DNA of 64,000 nucleotides from Pseudomonas sp. BN417 (GTDB lineage Bacteria > Pseudomonadota > Gammaproteobacteria > Pseudomonadales > Pseudomonadaceae). Position 1 is the stretch's first letter, and every line of letters starts with the position of its first letter. This document shows positions 15,014-23,668 of the stretch, one piece after another. A model generated the notes under the pieces. It did no database searches, was not told the origin of the DNA, and saw only the letters and a list, made by a program, of their open reading frames with translations. The DNA is taken from the NCBI RefSeq assembly GCF_029871205.1, contig NZ_SSOJ01000114.1, forward strand, positions 1-64,000, written 5' to 3'. Both the position numbers and the translations under genes were made by a program.

Positions 15014-17422
15014 TCAGGGAAACGCGACCGCCGCCGCGAGGTACACCAGCAGCGCCAGCAGCAGCACCACGGTGAATCCCAGGTGGATCGCCAGCAGCGT
15101 CGCCAGCACGGCCGCCACCACCGATACGCAGGCGTTGACGCCCCAGGCGATCGGCACCAGCGCTTCGGCGCGCGCGGAGACGCGCCCGAGCCCGAGCGGA
15201 AACGGCATGCCCATGGCGAACGCCAGCGGCGCGACCAGCGCGGCGCAGACGGCGAACCTGACCACGGTCGATACCGGCGCCAGCAGCTGGAACAGCGGGG
15301 GAAGGGCGATCAGGTAGAGCAGGGCGAACATGCAGATCGCCAGCACCGGCCGCGCCAGCGGATGGCGGAATCCTCCACCCGTGCCCGCCCGCTGCCGGCC
15401 GGAATACCGGCTGCCGAGGCCGGCGAAGATCAGGAACGCGCTCAGCGTCACCGCCACCGAATACAGCGGGTGGCTGAGGAACAGGGTGAACTTCTGGATG
15501 AAGGCGATTTCCACGAACATGAAGGCGCAGCCGATGGCGGCGAAGTAGCACACTACCCGCACTTCGAACCTGCCCGGAACCGCGCTTCGAGAGCGCCGCC
15601 GCGCCAGCCATAGCGGCAGCAGTATCAGCAGCACGGCGGCCACGCCGGCCTGCAGCAGCGTGGCGATCAGCACCGGGTAGCCCCACTCCAGCATCGACAG
15701 GCCGCCCTGCGCCTTCAGCGCCAGCAGTTCCGGCAGCGAGCGCCACTTGAAGAAGTGGAAGAAATACGGCCGGTCGTCCGTGACGGGGCGCACGTCGAAT
15801 TTGTAGCGCGCCAGGAACTGCGCGCGCTCGCCGGACAGCAGGGCCTGCGCCGCGTCGAAGAAGTACGGCTGGTCGAGCAGGTTGTAGCGGTTCGCCTGCG
15901 CTTCGGTCATCCCCGGGAAGTAGGCCGGGTCGAAGGAGCGCTGGCGGCAGAACGCCTGCAGCGCGGCGATGCGGGCGGCGCCGATGTCGCCGTTGCTGAC
16001 CAGCAGGGTCGCGGTCTTCCAGCCACGGATCATGGCAATGCGGCGTGCCGCGCTGGCCTGCCCATCGCGCTCGATGGCCTCGGCCGCGGTAGCCAGCAGC
16101 CGGGGAATGTCGCGCGGCGGCAGGGTGACCCAGCGGGTGATGGCCAGCAGGCCGCCGGGCTTGAGGTGGCGCAGGTATTCCTCGAACGCCTCCACCGTGT
16201 ACAGGTAGTTCTCGGACAGCGCATGCAGGCCGCCCGAGGCGCTGCCGAAGGAGTCCAGCAGGGCGATCTGGATCAGGTCGTACGGCTCGCGGCGCGACGC
16301 CACCAGGCCACGCGCTTCGCCGATCAGCACGCGGACGTTGGGTGCGCTGTACGGCCTGCCGGAGAAATCGGCAAAGCGGCGCTGGACCAGGTCGATCACC
16401 TGCGGGTTCAGTTCGATGGCGTCCACCGCGCTGGCGCCGTGGTAGAGCGCCTGCAGCACATCGGCGCCGGCGCCGCTGCCGAGCACCAGCACGCGGGGCT
16501 GCCGCAGCAGGTGGTAGGGCAGGGCCGAGGTCAGATAGTCCAGATAGGCGAGCGGCTCGCGGCGCCCGTCATTACGGTTCAGCACGGAAAGGCCGTCACC
16601 GTCGGTGAAGATGGCCAGTTGCGCGGGGGGCTCCTGCGTGGCGTTGAGGCTCAGTCCCGGTGCGTGGCGCAGGGGAATGGTCGGGCTGTCGACCACCGTG
16701 AGCAGGCCCAGCGGGCTCCAGGTCTGGGCGATCGCGCGGGCATCCTTGATGCGCAGCGTCTGGCTCAGCTCCTTGTACTCCGAGGGCGACAGGGCGATCC
16801 AGCGCCCAGGCACGCCGGCCGGCAGCGCCACCGCCAGCGCCAGCAGCAGCGCCGCCAGCCAGCGTTGGCGTCTTCCGCAGGCCAGCGCCCCGGCGGCGAT
16901 GCCGCTGCCGCCCAGCAGGCGCAGCGCATCGACCGGCGTCAGCACGAACAGCGCGGCAACGATCGCCAGGCTGCCCATGCCGGCGCCGAGGATGTCGAAG
17001 GCGTAGATCCGGTGAATCTGTTCCTGAAAGCAGGTGAAGGTCAGGCAGATGCACAGCGCCGCGCAGAAGAATGGCACGAACAGCAGCAGGTAGATCCACA
17101 GCAGACGCGCCGGCTGCCAAGGGTCCCAGAGGATCTCAAGGGGATTGAACGGAACGTGCTGGGCCAGGCTGAAGCAGGCGATGGCGCTCAGCCCGAACAG
17201 CAGCGCGCCGCCGATGAACACGCCGTGGAAGCGCGACGCCAGCACAGGCCGCGCCAGCGCCACGGCGGTGCCGGCAGCGCCGTAGCCGAGCAGCGCGACG
17301 CTGATCATCATGTAAGCGAAATGGTGCCACTGGATGATCGACAGCAACCGCAGCAGGAGCACCTCATAGCCCAGCGCGGAGGCCGACAGCAGCGCCAGGG
17401 CGAGCAACGGCGGCGAATGCAT
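15014..17422 (-). CDS. Membrane-embedded spermidine/spermine-synthase-like protein
   Basis: 802 aa. An N-terminal membrane block (about residues 5-215, seven or so helices) is followed by a soluble Rossmann domain of the spermidine-synthase type (about 300-520), then a second membrane block (about 575-800). The nucleotide loop VLVLGSGAGADVLQAL, the acidic IELNP at the end of beta-2 and LLDSFGSASGGLHALSENY, in the place of the catalytic loop, are readable. Real spermidine synthases are soluble and ~290 aa; this three-part form is a distinct family of unknown reaction. It starts 2 bp after the secreted methyltransferase-like gene, so the two are one operon. Confidence 0.82.
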   Translation of the reverse strand: MHSPPLLALALLSASALGYEVLLLRLLSIIQWHHFAYMMISVALLGYGAAGTAVALARPVLASRFHGVFIGGALLFGLSAIACFSLAQHVPFNPLEILWDPWQPARLLWIYLLLFVPFFCAALCICLTFTCFQEQIHRIYAFDILGAGMGSLAIVAALFVLTPVDALRLLGGSGIAAGALACGRRQRWLAALLLALAVALPAGVPGRWIALSPSEYKELSQTLRIKDARAIAQTWSPLGLLTVVDSPTIPLRHAPGLSLNATQEPPAQLAIFTDGDGLSVLNRNDGRREPLAYLDYLTSALPYHLLRQPRVLVLGSGAGADVLQALYHGASAVDAIELNPQVIDLVQRRFADFSGRPYSAPNVRVLIGEARGLVASRREPYDLIQIALLDSFGSASGGLHALSENYLYTVEAFEEYLRHLKPGGLLAITRWVTLPPRDIPRLLATAAEAIERDGQASAARRIAMIRGWKTATLLVSNGDIGAARIAALQAFCRQRSFDPAYFPGMTEAQANRYNLLDQPYFFDAAQALLSGERAQFLARYKFDVRPVTDDRPYFFHFFKWRSLPELLALKAQGGLSMLEWGYPVLIATLLQAGVAAVLLILLPLWLARRRSRSAVPGRFEVRVVCYFAAIGCAFMFVEIAFIQKFTLFLSHPLYSVAVTLSAFLIFAGLGSRYSGRQRAGTGGGFRHPLARPVLAICMFALLYLIALPPLFQLLAPVSTVVRFAVCAALVAPLAFAMGMPFPLGLGRVSARAEALVPIAWGVNACVSVVAAVLATLLAIHLGFTVVLLLALLVYLAAAVAFP

Positions 17423-17424
17423 GC

Positions 17425-18168
17425 TCAGCCGCCCCCGACCAGCGGCACGAAGCGGACGGGCAGCACCTGCCGGGTGGACAGACTGCCATCGCCGGCCTTC
17501 TCGATCAGCAGCAGGTACTGGGTCATGAACGGCGCGCCGACCGGGATCACCATCCGCCCGCCGGCCTTGAGCTGGGCGATCAGTGGCGGCGGCACATGGC
17601 TGGCGGCGGCGGTGACGACGATCGCGTCGAAGGGACCCTGTTCGGGCCAGCCTTGGTAGCCGTCGCCCAGCCGGGCCCGCACTTTCGAATAGCCCAGCCG
17701 GCCCAGGCGTTCCCTGGCCTGCAGTGCCAGCGGCTCGATGATCTCCAGCGTGTAGACCGCCTGCGCCAGCTCGGCGAGGATCGCCGCCTGGTAGCCCGAG
17801 CCGGTGCCGATCTCGAGCACCACGTCGCCGGGCCCGACCTGCGCCAGGTCGGTCATCAGGGCGACGATGTAGGGTTGGGAGATGGTCTGGCCGTAGCCGA
17901 TCGGCAGCGGCCGGTTCTCGTAGGCGTAGGGTTGCTCATCGGGCGGGACGAACTGGTGGCGCGGCACCCTGACCATGGCGGCCATCACCGGCGCCGCGAA
18001 CTCGGCCCGGCCGGTTTCGGCGCGGGTGACGGACGTCATGGCGGCGATCTCCCGCACCATGGCGTCGCGCAACGGCGCGAACTGGTCGTCGGCATGCAGG
18101 CCGGCGGATGCCAGCGCCAGGGCGATGGCAGGCGCCAGGATGCGCATCAGGAGCGTCACCGGCTTCAC
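17425..18168 (-). CDS. Exported protein-L-isoaspartate O-methyltransferase-like protein
   Basis: 247 aa from a GTG start at 18168, which has an excellent GGAGGAG ribosome site 5 nt upstream. The first ~24 residues (KPVTLLMRILAPAIALALAS, ending LHA) are a signal peptide, unlike cytosolic Pcm. The catalytic domain is well preserved: ENRPLPIGYGQTISQPYIVA, then motif I VLEIGTGSGYQAA, then GDGYQGWPEQGPFDAIVVTA. Pcm repairs isoaspartyl residues using S-adenosylmethionine. Export raises the question of methyl-donor supply. First gene of a two-gene operon with the spermidine-synthase-like membrane protein. Confidence 0.85.
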   Translation of the reverse strand: MKPVTLLMRILAPAIALALASAGLHADDQFAPLRDAMVREIAAMTSVTRAETGRAEFAAPVMAAMVRVPRHQFVPPDEQPYAYENRPLPIGYGQTISQPYIVALMTDLAQVGPGDVVLEIGTGSGYQAAILAELAQAVYTLEIIEPLALQARERLGRLGYSKVRARLGDGYQGWPEQGPFDAIVVTAAASHVPPPLIAQLKAGGRMVIPVGAPFMTQYLLLIEKAGDGSLSTRQVLPVRFVPLVGGG

Positions 18169-18249
18169 GATGACTCCTCCGGCTGAGGAACAGTCGAATC
18201 GTATGACTGGTGACCAGGCGCAGCAAGTGCAGGCTGGTGCTGAGCTTGC

Positions 18250-18278
18250 GAAGCCCAACGCCCCGAATGTTGGGCTTC
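18250..18278. repeat. REP-like hairpin
   Basis: GAAGCCCAAC (18250-18259) and GTTGGGCTTC (18269-18278) form a perfect 10-bp stem. The surrounding ..GCTTGCGAAGCCCAACG.. / ..TTGGGCTTCACTGCGTTC.. resembles a dispersed Pseudomonas repeat. It lies in the 219-bp gap upstream of the exported methyltransferase gene and downstream of the phosphatase gene, where it may end the phosphatase transcript. Confidence 0.65.
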
Positions 18279-18387
18279 ACTGCGTTCAGGGTTGGCCTTT
18301 CGAGCTGGCGGCTTATCTCCATGGCCTCTACGAGTTGTCTGCCTGCTTCCTGCGAAGACGGTAGCCCCTGTCCGTAATGACCTAAGG

Positions 18388-19191
18388 CTACGAACGTCCT
18401 GTTTCAATCAGCGTCGCCAGTGCCTTGGCATGCAACTCGGCATTGGCCGACGCCAACACACAGACTCGCCCCTCCAGGCGCAACGGACTACCTTGCCAGT
18501 CTGTGACTATGCCGCCCGCCCCTTCAATCACCGGGATCTGCGCAGCGATGTCGTAGGGATAGACGTTGGCCTCCACCAACAAGTCGATCTGACCAAGTGC
18601 CAGTAGACCTGCCGCGTAGCAGTCGTGCGAATAGCGGGTCAGGCTGACTGCCTGCTGCAAGCGTTTGAAGTGGCCGAGTTGGCCCTGCTGGAAGCAGGCC
18701 AGGTCAGACGTATAGAGCACTGCTTCGGCCAGCTCGGTGCAACATGAGGTACGGATTGGCTGATCGTTCAACTCGCTTGTCCGAGTAGGACTCGCCAACC
18801 AGCGCTCGCCGGTTATCGGCTGATCAATCAGGCCCAACACCGGATCACCCCGGTAGCTGAGGGCTATCTGTGTGCCGAAGCAAAGCGAACCAGACAGGAA
18901 CGATTTGGTCCCGTCGATCGGGTCGAGATGCCAGCACCAGTCTGCTTCTGGATTGCGGTGGGCAAACTCCTCGCCCTTGATGCCATGCTCCGGAAAGGCC
19001 TCTTCAATGTGCTGGCGCATCATTCGTTCGACTTCGCGGTCGGCGATGGTCACGGGGCTGTCATCGCCCTTCGCATCTACCGCCGGCCGGGTGCGGAAGT
19101 AGCACTTGATGATGGTCCTTGCCTCATCGGCCATCTGTTGGGCAAGGGGTAGCGCTGCCGCGGGTAACCCCGGGCGGGAAATCGAATTCAT
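18388..19191 (-). CDS. Inositol-monophosphatase-family phosphatase (histidinol-phosphatase-like)
   Basis: 267 aa. Metal-dependent phosphatase of the IMPase superfamily. Motifs: DSPVTIADREVERMM, GEEF (metal Glu), WHLDPIDGTKSFLSG (DPIDGT, the metal and nucleophile-activating core) and YDIAAQIPVIEGAGGIVTDW at the C-terminal metal site. The DxIDGTKSF form is that of the HisN subgroup of histidinol-phosphatases. Its ATG overlaps the stop of the GntR/UTRA gene by 4 bp (ATGA-type), so the two are co-translated. Beside a peptide-type importer it could dephosphorylate an imported phospho-compound rather than serve histidine synthesis. Confidence 0.88.
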   Translation of the reverse strand: MNSISRPGLPAAALPLAQQMADEARTIIKCYFRTRPAVDAKGDDSPVTIADREVERMMRQHIEEAFPEHGIKGEEFAHRNPEADWCWHLDPIDGTKSFLSGSLCFGTQIALSYRGDPVLGLIDQPITGERWLASPTRTSELNDQPIRTSCCTELAEAVLYTSDLACFQQGQLGHFKRLQQAVSLTRYSHDCYAAGLLALGQIDLLVEANVYPYDIAAQIPVIEGAGGIVTDWQGSPLRLEGRVCVLASANAELHAKALATLIETGRS

Positions 19192-19910
19192 CTGACTTGC
19201 TCCGGTGAAAAGTGCAGCTCCAATGCCTCAAAGCGCCAGAACTCCCGGTCGAGCTGGATCACCTGCCCCTGCTCATCGGTCTTGATACGTCTGATGTAGA
19301 GCCCCGGCGCCCCGCTGGTGCAGCCAAGCAACTGTTGGGGCTGCCCTTCCAACCGCACAGGGCGGACTTTCAGATCTGCCAGTTTCGGCGTGATGTTGAA
19401 CTCCTGCTCCCAGACCTCGGTGAAGGAGCGCCCGGCCAGCTTCGCGGGGTAGTTTGGCGCGCGTTGGCAGTTGATCAGCACGTCATGGACGAATATCCGG
19501 TGACCGTTGAAGGCACCCCAGCCGTAGACGCGCAATAGCGGTTCCCCCGGCTGGATGCCGAAATCGGCGGCCAGATCGGCGTCGGCTTCGATCCGCTCCT
19601 GCGAGAGGTCCTGCCAGCTCGCTTCACCCTGCTCGGATGCGGCACGTTGGAAGCTGACGTAACTCAGCGGGTCATAGATGAAACGAGGCTGCGCCACGAA
19701 CCAGCCCTTTCGATCCAGGCGGAAAATCGCCCCCTCATTCTCCAGCGCCAGCAATGCCTGGCGCAGCGACATCCGCTTCACACCCAGGGAGTCGCATAGC
19801 TCGCGCTCTGGCGGAAGCTTCTCGCCTGCCTGCCAGCGCTGCTGAGCCAGCGCCTCCTTCAACGCCTGCCGGGCAAGGCAGGCGGAAGTCATGGTGGACT
19901 CTGTTTCCAT
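19188..19910 (-). CDS. GntR-family regulator with UTRA effector domain
   Basis: 240 aa from ATG 19910, which has GAGGAA upstream; an in-frame ATG at 19946 has no such site. GntR winged helix at about residues 8-75 (WQAGEKLPPERELCDSLGVK, SLRQALLALENEGAIFRLDR). UTRA ligand domain follows (LLRVYGWGAFNGHRIFVHDV, then FTEVWEQEFNITP). Regulators of this class usually repress transporters and respond to a phosphorylated or sugar-like ligand. The two palindromes in the divergent gap (19951-19987) are obvious candidate sites. Operon with the phosphatase gene. Confidence 0.9.
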   Translation of the reverse strand: METESTMTSACLARQALKEALAQQRWQAGEKLPPERELCDSLGVKRMSLRQALLALENEGAIFRLDRKGWFVAQPRFIYDPLSYVSFQRAASEQGEASWQDLSQERIEADADLAADFGIQPGEPLLRVYGWGAFNGHRIFVHDVLINCQRAPNYPAKLAGRSFTEVWEQEFNITPKLADLKVRPVRLEGQPQQLLGCTSGAPGLYIRRIKTDEQGQVIQLDREFWRFEALELHFSPEQVR

Positions 19911-19950
19911 GCTTCTGAATTCCTCATGTCTTAACGAAAGCGTCACAAAG

Positions 19951-19964
19951 TTGGTTTAAACCAA
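19951..19964. promoter_or_regulatory. Palindromic operator 1 (TTGGTTTAAACCAA)
   Basis: Perfect 14-bp palindrome in the gap between the GntR/UTRA gene and the ABC binding-protein gene. It has the GGTTTAAACC core shared with a second copy 24 bp away centre to centre, just over two helical turns. GntR/UTRA repressors bind such AT-centred palindromes. Confidence 0.8.
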
Positions 19965-19975
19965 TAAGCGCGTTC

Positions 19976-19987
19976 TGGTTTAAACCA
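19976..19987. promoter_or_regulatory. Palindromic operator 2 (TGGTTTAAACCA)
   Basis: Perfect 12-bp palindrome with the same GGTTTAAACC core as the site at 19951-19964. It lies about 70 bp upstream of the binding-protein start and between the two divergent promoters, so bound repressor would cover both. Confidence 0.8.
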
Positions 19988-20057
19988 ATCTAACGGAACC
20001 ACTGATAAATGACAGTGACCGTTTGATGACACCGACAACAGCTTGAGGAACCGGAAG

Positions 20058-21605
20058 ATGAATCGCTTCTCACACGCGCTCTGCACACTGCTGGGCAGCA
20101 CCTTGCTCAGTGCGGGCGCTGGCTCGGCAATAGCCGCCAGCCAGATGGACCTGACCGTCGCAGTCACCAAAAACCCGTCCCGCCTGGACCCGATGGCTGA
20201 GAACAGCAACGTAAATGCCCGAGTGATGAAGAACGTCCTGGAGACGCTGATCTACACGGACAGCTCGGCGGGAGGTGCGTTGCAGCCCGGGCTCGCAGAG
20301 AGCTGGAAGCGGCTTGACGACCGGACGCTGGAACTGAGCCTGCGTCAGGGGGTGCAGTGCCATAACGGCGAGGCCTTCGATGCCGAGGACGTCGCTTTCA
20401 GCTTGGGACCACAGCGTTTTCTGGGGGAGCAGGCGCCTGGCTGGGGCATCGCGCGGGAATACCTTGGAGGCCTGGAAAAAGTTGAAGTGCGTGACAGACA
20501 TACGGTCAGGATCCACTTCACGCAGCCAGACCCATTGCTGGAGCTGCGCTTCGCCAACTGGATGAGCGAAATGGTCTGCAAGGACGCCTTCCAGGCTGCA
20601 GGTAGCTGGGAGAACTGGCTCAAGCAACCGATCGGAACCGGACCTTACCGCCTGGTCGAGGTCAAGCATGGCGACTACATCAAGCTGCAGGCGTTCGACC
20701 ACTACTGGGGGGAGCGTGCACCAGCGAGCAGCGTCACCTTCAAGGAGGTGCCTGAGACCGCGGCCCGTATCGCCGGCCTGAAAACCGGCGAGTACCAGAT
20801 TGCCACCGAATTGACTCCGGACCAGTTCGAGCTGCTCAAGTCTGATCCCTCTACCCGGATCGCTGGCGGCCCGATCCGCAATATCCGCGTCATCGTTTTC
20901 GATGAGAACCACCCGCAGCTGAAAAATCCGAAGATGCGCCAGGCGCTCAGCCTCGCCATCGATCGCCAGCTGATCGTGGACACCCTTTATGCGGGCCACA
21001 CGTCTGTGCCCAATGGACTGCAGATGGAGGTTTTCGGTGATCTCTTTATCGGTGACTTCAAAGGCAATCCATACGACCCCGAGAAAGCACGACAACTGCT
21101 GAAGGAGGCTGGCTACAAGGGTGAGCCGATCTCCTATCGCTATCTTCAGGACTATTACGCCGGAGAGGTCAACACCGCGCAGATTCTGGTCGAGATGTGG
21201 CGCCAGGTAGGCCTCAACGTCACGCTGGAGCCGAAGGAGAACTGGGCCCAGATCGAGGACGACCCGAAAGGCCGAGGGATTTTCAACTGGTCCAACAGCG
21301 CCGAATACCCTGATCCCCTGGGCCAGATCTACCGACTGTATGGACCCGAGGGCTGGTTCCAGCGCAATCACACCTTCCAGAGTGACGCCTTCAATCAGTG
21401 GGGTGAACAGCTCAAGGGCACTGACAAGGCGAAGCGGATCGAGGCCATGCGCCATCTGTTGGATATCTACGAGCGCCAGGATCCACCAGGCACCTACCTG
21501 CATACCTTGCCGATGTACTACGGCGTGCGTAGCGAACTGGAATGGACACCCACCGACAATCCCTTCATGGACCTGAGCAGCCGAGTGCTGCGGATCAAGC
21601 ACTGA
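20058..21605 (+). CDS. ABC transporter substrate-binding protein, peptide/nickel family 5
   Basis: 515 aa, usual size for family-5 solute-binding proteins. The ATG at 20058 has GAGGAA upstream and opens a signal peptide (SHALCTLLGSTLLSAGAGSA, cleavage after AIA). Family features: LDPMAENSNVNARVMKNVLE, GLAESWKRLDDRTLELSLRQ, and IGTGPYRLVE near residue 200. These proteins capture peptides, opines or glutathione-like ligands in the periplasm. First gene of a five-gene importer operon, divergent from the GntR/UTRA regulator. Ligand unknown. Confidence 0.92.
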   Translation: MNRFSHALCTLLGSTLLSAGAGSAIAASQMDLTVAVTKNPSRLDPMAENSNVNARVMKNVLETLIYTDSSAGGALQPGLAESWKRLDDRTLELSLRQGVQCHNGEAFDAEDVAFSLGPQRFLGEQAPGWGIAREYLGGLEKVEVRDRHTVRIHFTQPDPLLELRFANWMSEMVCKDAFQAAGSWENWLKQPIGTGPYRLVEVKHGDYIKLQAFDHYWGERAPASSVTFKEVPETAARIAGLKTGEYQIATELTPDQFELLKSDPSTRIAGGPIRNIRVIVFDENHPQLKNPKMRQALSLAIDRQLIVDTLYAGHTSVPNGLQMEVFGDLFIGDFKGNPYDPEKARQLLKEAGYKGEPISYRYLQDYYAGEVNTAQILVEMWRQVGLNVTLEPKENWAQIEDDPKGRGIFNWSNSAEYPDPLGQIYRLYGPEGWFQRNHTFQSDAFNQWGEQLKGTDKAKRIEAMRHLLDIYERQDPPGTYLHTLPMYYGVRSELEWTPTDNPFMDLSSRVLRIKH

Positions 21606-21627
21606 TCGAGGTCTCTCCATCTGTACA

Positions 21628-21645
21628 GGGCGGGTCACCCCGCCC
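21628..21645 (+). terminator. Intercistronic hairpin after the binding-protein gene
   Basis: GGGCGGG (21628-21634), TCAC loop and CCCGCCC (21639-21645), then TTCCT without a proper T-run. Such stems between a binding-protein gene and the rest of an ABC operon commonly stabilise the upstream message or cause partial termination, giving more binding protein than permease. Confidence 0.65.
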
Positions 21646-21668
21646 TTCCTGTCTAGCCAGGAGTTTCA

Positions 21669-22664
21669 ATGCAACCTCTGTTGGATATCCGCGACTTGCA
21701 TGTTGCCTTTTCCGCCGGGCGATCCAGCGTCCCGGTGGTACGCGGCGTCGATCTGCAGGTGGGCCGAGGCGAGATTGTCGGGCTCGTCGGCGAGAGCGGC
21801 AGCGGCAAGAGTGTTACCTGCATGGCCGCCATGGGGCTGCTGGACGGCAACGCCCGGCTGCGCGGCGAAATGCGCTGGGATGGCCAGCCAATCCCCAGTC
21901 AGGATGACCGCGCCATGAGCCGCCTGCGTGGCAGCCAGTTGGCGATGATTTTCCAGGATCCGATGAGCGCGCTGAACCCGGTGCAGACTGTCGGCAGGCA
22001 GCTTTATGAGGCTATCCGGCTGAACGATCCCGGGCGAAGCGGCCGCCATGCCCTGAAACAACGTGCCCTCGAATTGCTTGGCTTTGTCGGTGTGCCGGCC
22101 CCCGAGCAGCGCCTGGATGCTTATCCGCACCAGCTGTCGGGTGGTCTGAACCAGCGGGTGGTCATCGCCATGATGCTGGCCGGTAATCCACGTCTGCTTA
22201 TTGCCGATGAACCCACCACCGCGTTGGACGTCACCGTGCAGGCGCAGATCATCGACCTCTTGCGCCAGCTGCGCGACCAGCGTGACATGTCGATCATCCT
22301 GGTGACCCACGACCTCGGCGTGGTCGTTCAAGCCTGTGACCGGGTCGTGGTCATGTACTGCGGCCAGATCGTCGAAAGCGGTCCGGTCGACGCTGTATTC
22401 CGCTCGCCGCACCATCCCTACACGCGAGGGCTCCTGGCTTCGCTGCCGCGGATCGACAGCGACGAGGATTCGCTTATGCCGATTCCCGGCACGGTGCCGC
22501 CACCCCAGGAGCTGGGCGTGGGTTGTGCGTTCGCACCGCGTTGCCCGAGCGCATCGGCTATCTGCTTGAGCAGCATGCCAACCAGCCAGCACAGCGAAGC
22601 CGGCCGGATGTTCGCTTGCTTCTCTCCCTTCTCCGTGCAATCGACACGAGTGCAGCAACGATGA
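21669..22664 (+). CDS. ABC transporter ATPase, DppD/OppD type
   Basis: 331 aa. Walker A GESGSGKS (residues ~43-50), Q-loop FQDPMSALNP, signature LSGGLNQRV (Leu in place of the usual Gln), Walker B LLIADEPTTALDV, H-loop VTHDLG. The C-terminal oligopeptide-ABC extension has the cysteine set GCAFAPRCPSASAIC plus a late ACF, as in DppD proteins proposed to hold an iron-sulfur cluster. GGAG at 21660 precedes the ATG. Its stop overlaps the next gene (ATGA). Confidence 0.93.
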   Translation: MQPLLDIRDLHVAFSAGRSSVPVVRGVDLQVGRGEIVGLVGESGSGKSVTCMAAMGLLDGNARLRGEMRWDGQPIPSQDDRAMSRLRGSQLAMIFQDPMSALNPVQTVGRQLYEAIRLNDPGRSGRHALKQRALELLGFVGVPAPEQRLDAYPHQLSGGLNQRVVIAMMLAGNPRLLIADEPTTALDVTVQAQIIDLLRQLRDQRDMSIILVTHDLGVVVQACDRVVVMYCGQIVESGPVDAVFRSPHHPYTRGLLASLPRIDSDEDSLMPIPGTVPPPQELGVGCAFAPRCPSASAICLSSMPTSQHSEAGRMFACFSPFSVQSTRVQQR

Positions 22665-23668
22665 CTCTCGGAACCATGGATCAGCCCTTGCTACAGGTCT
22701 CTGATCTACGTTGTGCCTTCCCAAGCAGCAAGCGCCGGGACCTGTTCGCTCCACGTCAGTGGATCCATGCAGTCAACGGCGTCAGCTTCGATATCCGTCC
22801 GGGCGAAGCGTTCGGCCTGGTTGGCGAAAGCGGCTGCGGCAAATCGACTACCGCCAAGCTCATCCTGAACATGGCCCGCGCCAGCGCCGGATCGGTGCGA
22901 TATCGCGGCCATGAACTGATCGGCCGTTCGGATGCCGAGTGGGTTCCACTGCGTCAACGCCTGCAGTACGTGTTCCAGGATCCACTGGGCGCGCTGGACC
23001 CGCGCATGACCGTGCTTGATCAGGTGATCGAGCCGCTGGTCATCCATCGCCTGCATGGTCGGGAGAAGAGACGCGAGCTGGCGCAGGAGCTTCTGCGAAG
23101 CGTTGGGTTGCTGACCGGGCAGATGACCAAGTACCCGCATGAGCTGAGCGGCGGACAGCGTCAACGGGTGGTCCTGGCCAGGGCGCTGGTCCTGGAGCCC
23201 GAGCTGCTGATCTGCGACGAGCCGATCTCTGCACTGGACGTGTCCATTCAGGCCCAGATCGTCAATCTGCTGCAGCAACTGCGCCGTGAGAGGGGTCTGA
23301 CGCTCCTGTTCATCAGCCATGACCTATCGGTCGTGCGGCACCTGTGCGATCGGGTAGCCGTGATGTACCTGGGCCGAATCGTCGAAGTGGGCCGGGCGAA
23401 CGAACTGTTTCACGCACCCCGCCATCCCTACACGCGCGCGTTGGTTTCGGCGATTCCCACCCTGCAGCCCGGTACGCCTCAGCAGCGGGTCCGGCTCAAA
23501 GGTGAACCCCCCAGCCCGGCCAACCTCCCGACCGGCTGCCCTTTCCACCCAAGGTGCAGCATGGCCACTGACCGTTGCCGCCAGCAGCAACCCGAGCTTG
23601 AAGGCGATAGTCGGAACCGTGCGGTCGCGTGTTTCCATGTCGAGCCTCCCATAATGGAGGTGGCTTGA
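22661..23668 (+). CDS. ABC transporter ATPase, DppF/OppF type
   Basis: 335 aa. The ATG at 22661 overlaps the previous stop by 4 bp; longer upstream frames belong to the other gene. Walker A GESGCGKST, Q-loop FQDPLGALDPRM, signature LSGGQRQRVVLARAL, Walker B LLICDEPISALDV, H-loop ISHDLS. The C-terminal extension again has four cysteines (GCPFHPRCSMATDRC, then VACFH). With the DppD-type partner it forms the heterodimeric motor of the importer. Confidence 0.93.
   Translation: MTLGTMDQPLLQVSDLRCAFPSSKRRDLFAPRQWIHAVNGVSFDIRPGEAFGLVGESGCGKSTTAKLILNMARASAGSVRYRGHELIGRSDAEWVPLRQRLQYVFQDPLGALDPRMTVLDQVIEPLVIHRLHGREKRRELAQELLRSVGLLTGQMTKYPHELSGGQRQRVVLARALVLEPELLICDEPISALDVSIQAQIVNLLQQLRRERGLTLLFISHDLSVVRHLCDRVAVMYLGRIVEVGRANELFHAPRHPYTRALVSAIPTLQPGTPQQRVRLKGEPPSPANLPTGCPFHPRCSMATDRCRQQQPELEGDSRNRAVACFHVEPPIMEVA

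Noticed and set aside
15755..17659. 634-codon open frame antisense to the spermidine-synthase-like gene
   Set aside because: Gln/Arg/Gly-rich mirror frame spanning two genes; no recognisable domain.
18388..19191. Firm assignment as HisN of histidine biosynthesis
   Set aside because: No his genes are near; it is co-translated with a UTRA regulator next to an ABC importer, so only family-level naming is justified.
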